In this document: positions 17,417 through 26,368 of the stretch, piece after piece
How positions within the stretch are numbered: position 1 is the stretch's first letter
Layout of the letters: every line of letters starts with the position of its first letter
Notes under the pieces: model-generated
Database searches by the model: none
Seen by the model: only the letters and a program-made list of their open reading frames with translations
What the model was told of the DNA's origin: nothing
NCBI GenBank assembly: GCA_015065615.1
Contig: SVPY01000030.1
Location: 1-33,756 of the forward strand
Origin: Oscillospiraceae bacterium
Lineage (GTDB): Bacteria > Bacillota > Clostridia > Oscillospirales > Acutalibacteraceae
Direction of reading: 5' to 3'
Length of the DNA: 33,756 bases
Translations under genes and position numbers: made by a program

Positions 17417-18277
17417 TTACACAACTTCGCTTTTTCTTACAAAAAGGACGCCTAAGGTATTTCTGCCGCAATGGGAAGAAACGGTGCATCCTGCTCTTGT
17501 GATAAGAATCTCCTCAAATTTGCCGTACTTCTTAACGGCGGCAACGCATTTATTCACGATATCGTCGCTGCAGCCTGCGTGAGTTACGAAAACTCTCTTG
17601 CTGTCGATATCATCTAAGCCGGAAAGTCTCTCCTTGATGTACTGCTCCAAGGTAACTTCGTACTTGCCTCTGTATTTCTTGCCTACACCCATTTTGCCGC
17701 CCTTTACGTTGATGCAGGGCTTTAAAGAGAGAAGGTTTGCGCCGAAAGCGGCAAGGCCTGAGCATCTGCCGCCCTTGTGTAAAAATTCAAGGCTGTCGAT
17801 AACGAAGGATGCGTCAACGAATTTTGTAAGCTCCCAGGATTTTTCCGCAATATCCTTTGCCGAGTAGCCGTCGTTAGCTAATTCGCAGGCGTTTATAACC
17901 AGAAGACCTATACCTGTGGAGAGGTTACGGGAATCCACCACGTAAACGTTGCCTACTTCCAAAGCAGCTAAACGTGCGTTATTATATGTGGAGCTCATTT
18001 CGCTGCTGATTGTAAAAATAACCACCTCGCTGCCGTCTGCAGTGAGCTTTTTGAAGAATTCGATGAACTCGTCAAGATTTGCCGCACTTGTCTTGGGGAG
18101 TTCTTTTGTTTCCTGATATCTCTTATAGATATATTCGGGGTCAATGTCTACGCCGTCGGTAAATTTCTCATCGCCAAAGTTTACGCCCAGAGGAAGAATC
18201 GAGATATTATACTTTGCAATAAGTTCGGGGCTTAAATCAGAAGTACTGTCGCTTGCAATAATAACCTTGTTCGCCAT
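17417..18277 (-). CDS. DegV family fatty-acid-binding protein
   Basis: A 286-residue DegV protein, normal for the family. DegV proteins bind a single fatty acid; those studied in Firmicutes (FakB) hand it to the kinase FakA for phosphorylation. The N-terminal domain begins VIIASDSTSDLSPEL and has the lipid-binding KTSAANLDEF segment; the second domain has HKGGRCSGLAAFGANLL and ends RAGCTVSSHCGRNTLGVLFV. No fakA gene lies here. I start at Met12 of the longer frame, position 18277, because AAAGGATGG lies about seven to ten bases upstream; the longer start at 18310 has only a weak GAG. It is monocistronic on the minus strand. The ligand cannot be read from the sequence. Confidence 0.9.
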   Translation of the reverse strand: MANKVIIASDSTSDLSPELIAKYNISILPLGVNFGDEKFTDGVDIDPEYIYKRYQETKELPKTSAANLDEFIEFFKKLTADGSEVVIFTISSEMSSTYNNARLAALEVGNVYVVDSRNLSTGIGLLVINACELANDGYSAKDIAEKSWELTKFVDASFVIDSLEFLHKGGRCSGLAAFGANLLSLKPCINVKGGKMGVGKKYRGKYEVTLEQYIKERLSGLDDIDSKRVFVTHAGCSDDIVNKCVAAVKKYGKFEEILITRAGCTVSSHCGRNTLGVLFVRKSEVV

Positions 18278-18405
18278 AAAACTACCATCCTTTAATAAAT
18301 TGAACCGCATTTACTCTTATTTGATTTATTATATCATCTATTAAATAAATACTCAACTGTTTTAGGGAGCAGAATTTAGGCAAAACTAAAAAACTGTCCC
18401 AAAGT

Positions 18406-19971
18406 TCAACCTATTTTATTCATTTTAATTATCATTTCGCGGAATATATGGTTGCGGCGGAAAATATTCTCATACTCTTCCCTGTGTTCCTTGGTGGGGT
18501 GGTACTCTGTAAACTCTTTAACGCCCATTTTTTCGAAGGCTTCGGCAGGGGTTTTATAAATTCCTGCGGCTACGGCGGCGTAAATGGAGGTACCCACAGC
18601 AGGGCCCTCGCTTACCTTGCCCACGTATATAGGAAGGTTTAAAATTTCGGCGTACTGCTGCATCAGGAAGGGGTCCTTATAGGCAATACCGCCCGTGGCG
18701 TAAATTCTTTCTATCTTTACTCCCTTACTCTTAATAAGCTCAATAAGCTCTCTTGTACCGCAGACAATTGCCTGCAAAAGGGTTAAATAAATATCTTCGG
18801 GCTTTGTGTTTATGGTCATACCGAAAATTGAAGCGGTTAAGCTTAAATCGCAGGGGGCGTTACGGCTGCCGTTGAAAAAGTCGGTGGCGGTCATTTTGTT
18901 TGCCCAGGGATTTTTAATTCTTTCACGGAGAATCTTATGGGCTGTGGTGTTCTTTTCCTTGGCTTCCTTGAAAATTTCGTCGGGTACAGCGTTATCCATA
19001 TACCACTGGAGCATATCGCCCGTGCAGTTCTGACCTGCCTCTATGCCGAATTTACCCTTATTGAAGCCATCCTCAGCAATTCCGCAAATACCCTCGATTT
19101 CGTGCATCTCCTTCGATTCCAAAGTAAGCACGTTGCTGGTACCCACTACCAAGGTGCCGTCGCCCTCATTTAAAGCGCCAAGGGCGATTAAGCTTGTGTG
19201 GCCGTCAATAACACCTGAAGCCACCACAGTATCTTCACAAAGACCGTATCTTTCGCATAGATTCTTCTTTAAATATCCCGCCTTTTCGCCGTAAGCGATA
19301 ACGTCGCCGCGAAGGAAATTTCTGTACTCGGCTCCAAAGCCCTCCCTTAAAGTATCAAGGTACTTTTCACCGGGGAACCCTAAATCAAGAAAATAGGAGC
19401 TTTTGTAGCTCATAGCGCCTACGCTTCGTTTATTCAAACCCGTAAGGCGGTAGGTTAAAAAGTCGCAGAGGTCAAAGGCTAAATCAATTTTATTATAAAC
19501 TTCGGTATCCTTGTCCCTTATTTCCAATAATTTCGGGATAGTCCACTCGCTTGAAAGAGTGCCGCCGGTTCTTTTTATAAAGGGTTCGTCCATTTCTTTA
19601 GCCAAATTCAAAGCTTCTTCCGCCTGACTTTCGGCTTCGTGGCGCTTCCACAGCTTGATCTGAGCCTGCTCTCTTTCTTCAAAGCCCTCTATTTTGCTTA
19701 AAAGCTTTCCCTCTTTATCCACGCAGACCAAGGTAAGGGAAGTGGCGTCCACACAAATCCCCTTTACGGTGCTTTTATATTCGTTATCCGTTAAATAGAG
19801 CATAAGCTCATCTAAAATGCTCTCGTAATCGTCGCCGGAAGCAAGGGCGCCCTCCATTACGCCGTGGGGGTAACTGATGCTTTTGCTCAAAAGCGCCTCG
19901 CCGTTTTCCGTATTAATAAGCACGCCTCTTGCGGAAAGTGTGCCGTAATCGATACCTATTACAGTTTTCAT
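18406..19971 (-). CDS. FGGY-family carbohydrate kinase, ribulokinase type
   Basis: A 521-residue FGGY sugar kinase closest in pattern to L-ribulokinase (AraB), which phosphorylates ribulose. The N-terminal ATPase domain opens GIDYGTLSARGVL. Ribulokinase-like signatures are IKLWKRHEAESQAEEAL and TGGTLSSEWTIPKLLEI, and the C-terminal domain has GSRNAPCDLSLTASIFG and RIYATGGIAYKDPFLMQQYAEIL. The length is slightly below the usual 550-570. No araA or araD is nearby, so the substrate could be another ketose; the neighbouring epimerase gene suggests a pentulose or hexulose route to the pentose phosphate pathway. GGAAGG precedes the ATG by about nine bases. A repeat-filled gap of nearly 500 bases separates it from the epimerase, so it is probably a separate transcript. 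Confidence 0.85.
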   Translation of the reverse strand: MKTVIGIDYGTLSARGVLINTENGEALLSKSISYPHGVMEGALASGDDYESILDELMLYLTDNEYKSTVKGICVDATSLTLVCVDKEGKLLSKIEGFEEREQAQIKLWKRHEAESQAEEALNLAKEMDEPFIKRTGGTLSSEWTIPKLLEIRDKDTEVYNKIDLAFDLCDFLTYRLTGLNKRSVGAMSYKSSYFLDLGFPGEKYLDTLREGFGAEYRNFLRGDVIAYGEKAGYLKKNLCERYGLCEDTVVASGVIDGHTSLIALGALNEGDGTLVVGTSNVLTLESKEMHEIEGICGIAEDGFNKGKFGIEAGQNCTGDMLQWYMDNAVPDEIFKEAKEKNTTAHKILRERIKNPWANKMTATDFFNGSRNAPCDLSLTASIFGMTINTKPEDIYLTLLQAIVCGTRELIELIKSKGVKIERIYATGGIAYKDPFLMQQYAEILNLPIYVGKVSEGPAVGTSIYAAVAAGIYKTPAEAFEKMGVKEFTEYHPTKEHREEYENIFRRNHIFREMIIKMNKIG

Positions 19972-20023
19972 TTTTTATTTACCTTCCCATTTTATGAATT
20001 TTTAAGCCATACACCACCCATCA

Positions 20024-20191
20024 CCTCGGCCCCTCTGCTGAAATTTGCAAGCAAATTACATACAGCTTCGCTGTTATGGGGGGCTGTCACCGAAGGGGAC
20101 TGGGGGGTTGGAAAAATTAGAATAATTTTGTTTTTTTATAATAACCCCTCCGTCACTTCGTGACCACCCTCCCCTTATAGGAGAGGCGAGG
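20024..20191. repeat. Paired-arm palindromic element, copy 4
   Basis: The left arm CCTCGGCCCC..GGGGGGTTGG (20024-20111) has the hairpins AATTTGC-aa-GCAAATT and CAGC-ttc-GCTG. A spacer of about 31 bases (20112-20142) follows, then a short right arm AACCCCTCCGTC..GAGGCGAGG (to 20191) in which the first hairpin is TCAC-ttc-GTGA. With the next element it fills the 19972-20463 gap; no gene is seen there. Confidence 0.85.
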
Positions 20192-20302
20192 TAATGTGGC
20201 AAGGTTGGACAACAGTAAACGCACGAAAATTACAAAGTAATTTACGGCGTGATTACGAAGTAATCTTGTGTCCCTACGTTTTTTGCGGATTTCAAAGCTT
20301 AT

Positions 20303-20398
20303 CGTAGGGACAGGTTTTACACCTGTCCTTTTGCCGTAAGGCAATTAAAATAATCAAACGCTAACGCGTTTTGGACAACATAGAATGTTGTCCCTACG
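20303..20398. repeat. CGTAGGGACAG..TGTCCCTACG element, copy 4
   Basis: A full copy with hairpins GACAGGT..ACCTGTC, TTGCC-gta-AGGCAA, AACGC-taa-CGCGTT and GGACAACA-taga-aTGTTGTCC. A related half-unit precedes it (20205-20278) with hairpins AAATTAC-aaa-GTAATTT and GATTAC-gaa-GTAATC. A different short unit ending CCCCTACAATG lies at about 20410-20456. Confidence 0.8.
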
Positions 20399-20463
20399 TT
20401 ATCGCTTCAAACTTTCGTCCATTCTCGCGGGAGAACACAGTTCTCCCCTACAATGTCGGTCTT

Positions 20464-21135
20464 TTATTTCACGTACTTCCTGAATTTTTCGGCGTTTTCT
20501 TTAATACTGCCGTCCTTGGTAAAGAGGGAGGAGGTGCCCAGGACAAAGATATCCGCCCCAGCTTCACGCATTTTTATACCGTTTTCCAGGCTTACGTTGC
20601 CGTCAACTTCAATTCTTACGTGGCTGTAGCCGTTTTCATCAAGGAATTTACGAAGCTTTCTTATTTTCTCCAAGGTCTGAGGCACCATTTTCTGCCCTGC
20701 AAAGCCGGGGTTAACCGTCATAACAAGCACGGCGTCAATATCTGGGATAACGTCCTCTATCATTGAGATTGGTGTGGCGGGATTTATTGCCACCATTGGC
20801 TTTGCGCCCAGCTCCCTTACGCTTGAGAGGGCTTTCTGCAGGTGCTTTGTGCTCTCGCAGTGGATGCTTACAAGCTCGTTTTCCCTAATACCAAACCAAT
20901 GAAGCTTATCCTCGGGTCTTTCTATCATCAGGTGGATATCAAGAGGGATATTTGTGGATTTTCTTAAATTCTTGATGGCATCGGTACCCAGCATAAAGTT
21001 ATTTACAAAATGTCCGTCCATAACGTCTGCGTGTAATAACTCTGTCCCGATGTCCTCAAGCTCTTTTAAAACTCTTTCGCCGTCCTTCCACATATTAAAA
21101 CACATAACGGAAGGGGAGATGATGGATTTATGCAT
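20464..21135 (-). CDS. Ribulose-phosphate 3-epimerase family protein
   Basis: A 223-residue single-domain TIM-barrel epimerase. The family interconverts ribulose 5-phosphate and xylulose 5-phosphate, or allulose 6-phosphate and fructose 6-phosphate in the AlsE branch. Metal and catalytic segments are in order: HADVMDGHFV, DIHLMIERP, VMTVNPGFAGQ and RIEVDGNVS, followed by the phosphate-binding end VLGTSSLF. The first DVMDGHFV and the late GTSSLF look nearer AlsE-type sequences than housekeeping Rpe, but this cannot be settled by eye. AAGGAAAAGG lies upstream of the ATG. The gene is divergent from the alpha-galactosidase with overlapping promoters, which suggests joint control, and a sugar kinase lies downstream in the same direction. 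Confidence 0.87.
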   Translation of the reverse strand: MHKSIISPSVMCFNMWKDGERVLKELEDIGTELLHADVMDGHFVNNFMLGTDAIKNLRKSTNIPLDIHLMIERPEDKLHWFGIRENELVSIHCESTKHLQKALSSVRELGAKPMVAINPATPISMIEDVIPDIDAVLVMTVNPGFAGQKMVPQTLEKIRKLRKFLDENGYSHVRIEVDGNVSLENGIKMREAGADIFVLGTSSLFTKDGSIKENAEKFRKYVK

Positions 21136-21151
21136 AATAATTACCTTTTCC

Positions 21152-21211
21152 TTGTAAATTGTAATTTGCTTTGTTATAATGAATTATAAATTAATATTCC
21201 TTTTAAGGCAA
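21152..21211. promoter_or_regulatory. Overlapping divergent promoters (epimerase / alpha-galactosidase)
   Basis: Plus strand: TTGTAA (21152-21157), 17 bases, TATAAT (21175-21180), serving the alpha-galactosidase operon. Minus strand: TTGCCT (21206-21211), 17 bases, TATAAT (21183-21188), serving the epimerase. The two -10 boxes are two bases apart, so the promoters must compete for polymerase. Confidence 0.7.
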
Positions 21212-21238
21212 CAACTATTTTCGAAAGGATGCATAAAA

Positions 21239-22993
21239 ATGAATATTGAATTATTCGATATAAGCTTAAATGAAGGTATGAAGGCTGAGCTTATCAGAAA
21301 AGAAACAGAAAATAAAGTAAGCAAGTACACCTTTAAATTAAGCTGGACAGAGGCAAACGCAGAAAAGGACGACAAGTTCGTGTTTAGCTGGAGCACTCCC
21401 ATGGTCGGAACAATGTACGGCTTTCACCCCAAGTGCGTAATGCGGCGCGACATTATGCGCTCCTGGGATGGCGCTATCAGCCATATGTTTTCCGACGGCG
21501 CACCTCTGCACGCTTATTATGACGGTCACGACAGAAATAAGTACACTATGGTTCTTTCCGAAGCCAAGATGCTTACAAAAATACAGAACGGCGTAAATGA
21601 ATCTAACGGTGATTTGAGCCTTAAGTTTACTTTAGGCACCTGGCAGTATACTAAAATATACGAAACTGAGTTAATTATAAGAATAGACGAAAGGGATATT
21701 CCCGTGTTTGATGCCGTTGCCTCTGCCTCCAAATGGTGGGAGGAAATCGGTCTTACACCTGCTTTTGTGCCTGCAGCAGCCAAGGAATCCTGCTACTCCT
21801 TCTGGTACTCCTTCCATCAGGAAATAAATGAAAAGGACGTGGAGGAGGAGTGTAAAAGAGCTAAGGAATTAGGCTTTGACGTATGTATTGTTGACGACGG
21901 CTGGCAGACGGACTTCAGCTCAGGCTATACCTACTGCGGCGACTGGGAACCATCGCCTAAGAAATTCCCCGATATGAAGGCTCACGTAAAAAGAGTTCAC
22001 GATATAGGAATGAAGTACGTTTTATGGATAGGCATACCCTTCCTTGGTAAATTCTCCAAAAGCTTCGAAAAATTTAAGGATATGCGCCTGAGAGAGCGCG
22101 ATAACCACAAGGGTACAGAATTTATCCTTGACCCAAGGTACAAGGAAGTAAGGGAGCACATGAAAAGCAAATGCGTAAGAGCCTTGAAGGAATGGGAGCT
22201 TGACGGCTTGAAGCTTGATTTTATTGACAACTGGGTAGACAGACCCGACAACGCACCCTATAACGAGAAGATGGATATCCCCTCACTTCAGAACGCCGTG
22301 GATGCATTTTTGTCCGAAACCATTAAAGCTCTTAAGGAAATTAAACCCGACCTGCTTTTGGAGTTTAGGCAGAGCTACATCGGACCTCATATGAGGAAGT
22401 TCGGCAATATGTTCAGGGTAAGCGACTGCCCCTACGACTATACGGAAAACCGTATGGCTGTCCTTGACTTAAGGTCATATATGGGTGAAAGTGCAGTACA
22501 CAGCGATATGCTTATGTGGCACAAGGATGAAAGTCCCGAGATGAACGCCCTGCAGATTATCGGTATTATTTTTGGCGTTATGCAGTATTCCTCTAAGCTC
22601 AATGAGCTTAGTGAAAGCAACAGAAAGATGAGTAAATTCTGGCTTAACATTAAAAAAGAAAAGCGAGATCTACTTATGGAAGGCAAGCTTAAAACCTATG
22701 ACCCCGAGCGAAACTACACCTGGGCAGAGTCTGTAAAGGGTGAGGAAAGCTTTATAGCCGTTTACTGTGAGGATAAATGTATTAAGCCTGAGCTTAAAAA
22801 TACATCCTATATTGCTAACGGAACCACGGAAGGCAGGGTAATTGCCGAAATAGAGGGCGATTACAGCGCAGCTTTCTATAACTGCTGCGGCGAGGCAGTT
22901 GCTGATGAAGAAATAAGTAACAGCGAAAATAAGCTGACTGTATTAAATATTCCCGTTGGCGGATTAGCCGTACTAAGGAGAAAAGGAGAGTAA
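21239..22993 (+). CDS. Alpha-galactosidase, GH36-like (melibiase)
   Basis: A 584-residue retaining alpha-galactosidase with an N-terminal beta-supersandwich, a TIM barrel (about 200-500) and a short C-terminal beta-domain. The barrel opens VCIVDDGWQTDF and carries nucleophile D327 in LKLDFIDNW and acid/base D396 in RVSDCPYDY. It would remove alpha-galactose from raffinose-type or galactomannan oligosaccharides in the cytoplasm; it has no signal peptide. It is shorter than classic GH36 enzymes (about 720), so a subfamily with another specificity is possible. I start at 21239 (GAAAGGATG upstream); the open frame extends to 21179, but that lies on the promoter's -10 box. It is cotranscribed with the GH78-like gene five bases downstream. 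Confidence 0.88.
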   Translation: MNIELFDISLNEGMKAELIRKETENKVSKYTFKLSWTEANAEKDDKFVFSWSTPMVGTMYGFHPKCVMRRDIMRSWDGAISHMFSDGAPLHAYYDGHDRNKYTMVLSEAKMLTKIQNGVNESNGDLSLKFTLGTWQYTKIYETELIIRIDERDIPVFDAVASASKWWEEIGLTPAFVPAAAKESCYSFWYSFHQEINEKDVEEECKRAKELGFDVCIVDDGWQTDFSSGYTYCGDWEPSPKKFPDMKAHVKRVHDIGMKYVLWIGIPFLGKFSKSFEKFKDMRLRERDNHKGTEFILDPRYKEVREHMKSKCVRALKEWELDGLKLDFIDNWVDRPDNAPYNEKMDIPSLQNAVDAFLSETIKALKEIKPDLLLEFRQSYIGPHMRKFGNMFRVSDCPYDYTENRMAVLDLRSYMGESAVHSDMLMWHKDESPEMNALQIIGIIFGVMQYSSKLNELSESNRKMSKFWLNIKKEKRDLLMEGKLKTYDPERNYTWAESVKGEESFIAVYCEDKCIKPELKNTSYIANGTTEGRVIAEIEGDYSAAFYNCCGEAVADEEISNSENKLTVLNIPVGGLAVLRRKGE

Positions 22994-22998
22994 AATTT

Positions 22999-24498
22999 AT
23001 GATAAACGAAGCATTAAGACTTAAAGCAGAAAGCCTGAAACCCACGCTTATTCACAAGGAAATCAGACCCGTTTCAATAGTAAAGGTAAAAAGAGACGAA
23101 AACACCTTTATGAAGTACAGTGCCACAAAAATTGAGGACGTAAAATATCCCATCTCCCTTAAGGCAGGCGAGAGCATCACTCTTGATTTCGGTAACCACT
23201 ATACAGGTCACCTGCACTTCAGCACCATCACTTTGGGTCAGATATGCGATTCCCCCATTAAATTCCGCTTTATTTTTGGCGAGATGCCCCACGAAATAGG
23301 AATTCCTCCCGAGGAATATAAGGGCTGGATAGGCAGAGGCTGGATTCAGGAGGATATTAAGAGCGTTGTATTTATGCCCTACTCAGGCTCACTGGAGCGC
23401 CGATACGCTTTCAGATTCCTTAAAATAGAGCGTCTGGACACAGCCCCCTTCCCCATCGGCATCACGGATATTTATATCGACTCCACCTCGGCAGTTGAGC
23501 TTGACTCTGCACCGAAACTTGATAGCGGCGACGAGCTTTACGATAAAATCTACGATATTTCCCTTAACACTTTAAAAGAATGTGAGCAGGATGTATTTGA
23601 GGACGGCCCCAAGCGCGACAGAAGACTCTGGATAGGCGACTTGCGCGTTCAGGCTCTTACCGATTACTATACTTTTAAAAATTACGATTTAGTTAAGCGC
23701 TGCATCTATCTTTTTGCCTCCTGCATTATGGATTGCGGTCTTGTGCCCCCTTATGTATTTCAGGATAGCCCTCCCTACGTTGATAACTGGAAGTTCCAGG
23801 ATTACTCACTTTATCTTGTGTCCTGCCTTTACGATTATCTGAAAGAGACAAAGGACGAGGAATTTGTAAAGGAGCTCTGGCACATAGCCGAGGACCAGAT
23901 AGAGAAGGCTATCGGTTTCTTTATGCCCGAAAAGGAAAATTACGTGGATAGATTCTTTATCGACTGGTGCCCCGACCTTGATAAATCTATTGCTTCCATT
24001 TGCACTATTGCATACGTAGTAAAACAGGCTATAGAAGTTAATAAGTATTTCGGTAAGGATACTTCAGTTTACGAAGGCTATTTATATGAGCTTAAGAAGG
24101 CTATTAACTATCACTATAATGAAGAGAGCGGCTTCTATACTAAAGGTCAGCTTAGCTGGCACAGCCAGATTTGGGCGGTTTTAGCCGAGGCTATTGAGGG
24201 CGAGGAAGCTAAGAAGCTTCTTATAAGAACCAAGGAAGCAGACCCCAAATATAAGATGCAGACCCCCTATATGATGAACTTCTACATTGAAGCTATGGTA
24301 AAATGCGGTATGAAGGATGAAGCTCTATCTTACATCCGTGAAATCTGGGGCGGCATTATAGACGCAGGCTTCGACACCTGCCCCGAATACTTCGACCCCA
24401 AGAACCACGAGTTCTCCGCTTACGGCGGCTACTTCGTAAATTCCTGCTGCCACGCCTGGAGCTGCACCCCCGCATATTGGCTTAAAAAATTGCTTTAA
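22999..24498 (+). CDS. GH78-like six-hairpin glycosidase, unusual active-site motif
   Basis: A 499-residue protein with an N-terminal beta-sandwich (about 1-165) and an (alpha/alpha)6 barrel of the alpha-L-rhamnosidase type. The key segment reads FEDGPKRDRRLWIGDLR, with D202 and D214. In classic GH78 enzymes the same segment is DCPQRDERxGWxGD, where the Glu is the proposed general acid; here that position is Arg. The related DGxKRDR form exists in many poorly studied GH78-like proteins, so this may be another specificity rather than a dead enzyme. A second conserved stretch is SYIREIWGGIIDAGFDTCPEYF near the end. There is no signal peptide. The ribosome site AAGGAGAG lies inside the end of the alpha-galactosidase gene, and the 5-base gap indicates one operon and a shared glycan. 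Confidence 0.75.
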   Translation: MINEALRLKAESLKPTLIHKEIRPVSIVKVKRDENTFMKYSATKIEDVKYPISLKAGESITLDFGNHYTGHLHFSTITLGQICDSPIKFRFIFGEMPHEIGIPPEEYKGWIGRGWIQEDIKSVVFMPYSGSLERRYAFRFLKIERLDTAPFPIGITDIYIDSTSAVELDSAPKLDSGDELYDKIYDISLNTLKECEQDVFEDGPKRDRRLWIGDLRVQALTDYYTFKNYDLVKRCIYLFASCIMDCGLVPPYVFQDSPPYVDNWKFQDYSLYLVSCLYDYLKETKDEEFVKELWHIAEDQIEKAIGFFMPEKENYVDRFFIDWCPDLDKSIASICTIAYVVKQAIEVNKYFGKDTSVYEGYLYELKKAINYHYNEESGFYTKGQLSWHSQIWAVLAEAIEGEEAKKLLIRTKEADPKYKMQTPYMMNFYIEAMVKCGMKDEALSYIREIWGGIIDAGFDTCPEYFDPKNHEFSAYGGYFVNSCCHAWSCTPAYWLKKLL

Positions 24499-24533
24499 TT
24501 TCACGAGAAATTTCGTCCTATGCTTTTATAATA

Positions 24534-24746
24534 CCTCGGCTCCCTCTGCTGAAATTTGCTATGCAAATTACATACAGCTTCGCTGTTATGGGAGGCTGTC
24601 AGCGTAGCTGACTGGGGGGTTGGAATAATTAGGAACAGATTGTTTTATTTAACCCCTCCGTCATAATTTCGAAGAAATTTTACACCATCCGCCGTAGCGG
24701 CATAGACGCACGTAATCGCTTGCGATTTTAACAGTGGGAGGCGAGG
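24534..24746. repeat. Paired-arm palindromic element, copy 5 (best preserved)
   Basis: The left arm CCTCGGCTCCC..GGGGGGTTGG (24534-24623) holds hairpins AATTTGC-ta-tGCAAATT, CAGC-ttc-GCTG and CAGC-gta-GCTG. The spacer is AT-rich (24624-24650). The right arm AACCCCTCCGTC..GGGAGGCGAGG (24651-24746) holds ATTTC-gaa-GAAAT, GCCG-tag-CGGC and AATCGC-tt-GCGATT. The outer ends CCTCGGCTCCC and GGGAGGCGAGG are also inverted repeats. Beyond it, 24785-24830 is an inverted relative of the scrap at 4708-4750 (shared ATTGCGTCGCAGACC). No gene is seen between 24499 and 24942. Confidence 0.88.
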
Positions 24747-24857
24747 TACAGCGCAATTAGGTGCAACGGTAAGTATCCCCTACGATATTTATTGCGTCGC
24801 AGACCGTTAACTATTCATCATTCACTATTCACTCCTCTCTTAAATTTCATTTTCCCA

Positions 24858-24886
24858 TTGAAATCGTGGAATTAATGTGCTAAAAT
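24858..24886 (+). promoter_or_regulatory. Promoter of the GlyRS gene
   Basis: TTGAAA (24858-24863) and TAAAAT (24881-24886) are 17 bases apart. The leader is only about 50 nt, with a small GTCGC..GCGAC hairpin, too short for a T-box. Confidence 0.65.
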
Positions 24887-24942
24887 AGATAGGCTTATTA
24901 TTGTGTCGCAGCCAGCGACGCGAATTTGAAAGGATGAAGCAA

Positions 24943-26337
24943 ATGAAAGCTACAGAAAAAACAATGGAAAAAATCGTTGCTCTCTGTAAAAACCGCGGTT
25001 TTGTTTACCCCGGCTCCGAGATTTACGGCGGTCTTTCCAACTCATGGGACTACGGCCCCTTAGGCGTAGAGTACAAAAACAACGTAAAAAGAGCATGGCT
25101 TAAAAAGTTCGTTCAGGAATGCCCCTACAACGTAGGTCTTGACAGCGCTATTCTTATGAATCCCGAAGTATGGGTAGCATCCGGTCATATCGGCGGTTTC
25201 TCTGACCCTCTTATGGATTGCCGTGACTGTAAAACAAGACACAGAGCAGATAAGCTCATTGAAGACCACTCAGGTGAAAGCGCTGACGGCTGGTCCAATG
25301 AGGAAATGAAAAAATACATCGAAGATAACGGCATCGTTTGCCCCAACTGTGGCGGCAAAAACTTCACAGACATCCGCCAGTTCAACCTCATGTTCAAAAC
25401 ATTCCAGGGTGTAACTGAGGACGCAAAGAGCCAGATTTATCTTCGCCCCGAAACAGCTCAGGGTATTTTCGTAAACTTCCCCCACATCCAGAGAACAACA
25501 AGAAAGAAAGTTCCCTTCGGCGTTTGTCAGGTTGGTAAATCTTTCAGAAACGAAATCACTCCCGGTAACTTCATTTTCCGTATCCGTGAATTCGAGCAGA
25601 TGGAGTGCGAATTCTTCTGCAAGCCCGATACAGACCTCGATTGGTTCTACTACTGGAAGGACTTCTGCAAGAACTGGCTTTTAAAGCTCGGTATGAAGGA
25701 AGAAAATATGCGTATGCGCGACCACTCCCCCGAGGAGCTCTCCTTCTATTCTAAGGCTACTACCGACATCGAGTTCTTATTCCCCTTCGGCTGGGGCGAA
25801 CTGTGGGGTATTGCAGACAGAACCGACTACGACTTAACTCAGCACCAGAACCACTCCGGCAAGGATCTTTCTTACTTCGATCAGGAAGAAAACAGAAGAT
25901 ACGTTCCTTACGTAGTTGAGCCCTCCTTGGGCGCTGACCGTGTTGCTCTTGCTTTCCTCTGCGACGCTTACGACGAAGAAGAGGTTGGCGCTAACGACAC
26001 AAGAGTAGTTCTCCGCTTACACCCCTATTTAGCTCCCTTCAAGGCAGCTATCCTCCCCCTTAGTAAGAAGCTTTCTCCCAAGGCTGAGGAAATTTACGCA
26101 GAGCTTTCTAAGAACTTTATGGTTGACTTTGACGACGCAGGCTCCATCGGTAAGCGTTACCGCCGTCAGGACGAAATCGGTACTCCCTTCTGCATTACAG
26201 TGGACTTCCAGACAGTTGGCGACGATAAGACTGAGGCAGATAACTGTGTAACAATCCGTGAGCGTGACTCCATGGAGCAGGTTCGCGTACCCGTAAGCGA
26301 GCTCACAGAATGGCTCAGACAGAGAGTAGATTTCTGA
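24943..26337 (+). CDS. glyS: Glycyl-tRNA synthetase, alpha2 class II type
   Basis: A 464-residue homodimeric-type GlyRS, the length usual for Gram-positive bacteria; it charges tRNA-Gly. Visible signatures are [18 protein letters not shown] at the start of the catalytic domain, a zinc-type CRDC..CPNC insertion, [15 protein letters not shown] with motif 2 [18 protein letters not shown], and motif 3 [14 protein letters not shown]. The C-terminal anticodon-binding domain begins near [11 protein letters not shown] and includes [19 protein letters not shown]. The frame opens as far as a TTG at 24901, but AAAGG nine bases before the ATG at 24943 and the family length favour that start. Codons are strongly biased as in translation genes. 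It is monocistronic, with a stable GGACAGGA..TCCTGTCC hairpin after it. Confidence 0.97.
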   Translation: MKATEKTMEKIVALCKNRGFVYPGSEIYGGLSNSWDYGPLGVEYKNNVKRAWLKKFVQECPYNVGLDSAILMNPEVWVASGHIGGFSDPLMDCRDCKTRHRADKLIEDHSGESADGWSNEEMKKYIEDNGIVCPNCGGKNFTDIRQFNLMFKTFQGVTEDAKSQIYLRPETAQGIFVNFPHIQRTTRKKVPFGVCQVGKSFRNEITPGNFIFRIREFEQMECEFFCKPDTDLDWFYYWKDFCKNWLLKLGMKEENMRMRDHSPEELSFYSKATTDIEFLFPFGWGELWGIADRTDYDLTQHQNHSGKDLSYFDQEENRRYVPYVVEPSLGADRVALAFLCDAYDEEEVGANDTRVVLRLHPYLAPFKAAILPLSKKLSPKAEEIYAELSKNFMVDFDDAGSIGKRYRRQDEIGTPFCITVDFQTVGDDKTEADNCVTIRERDSMEQVRVPVSELTEWLRQRVDF

Positions 26338-26368
26338 TCTTACCGCAATTTAAATCACATATATAATC

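Noticed and set aside
20371-20766. Plus-strand frame of 131 codons
   Set aside because: It is antisense to the epimerase gene and begins in repeat sequence.
24864-24942. T-box riboswitch before the glycyl-tRNA synthetase gene
   Set aside because: The leader is only about 50 nt and lacks the T-box sequence and specifier domain.
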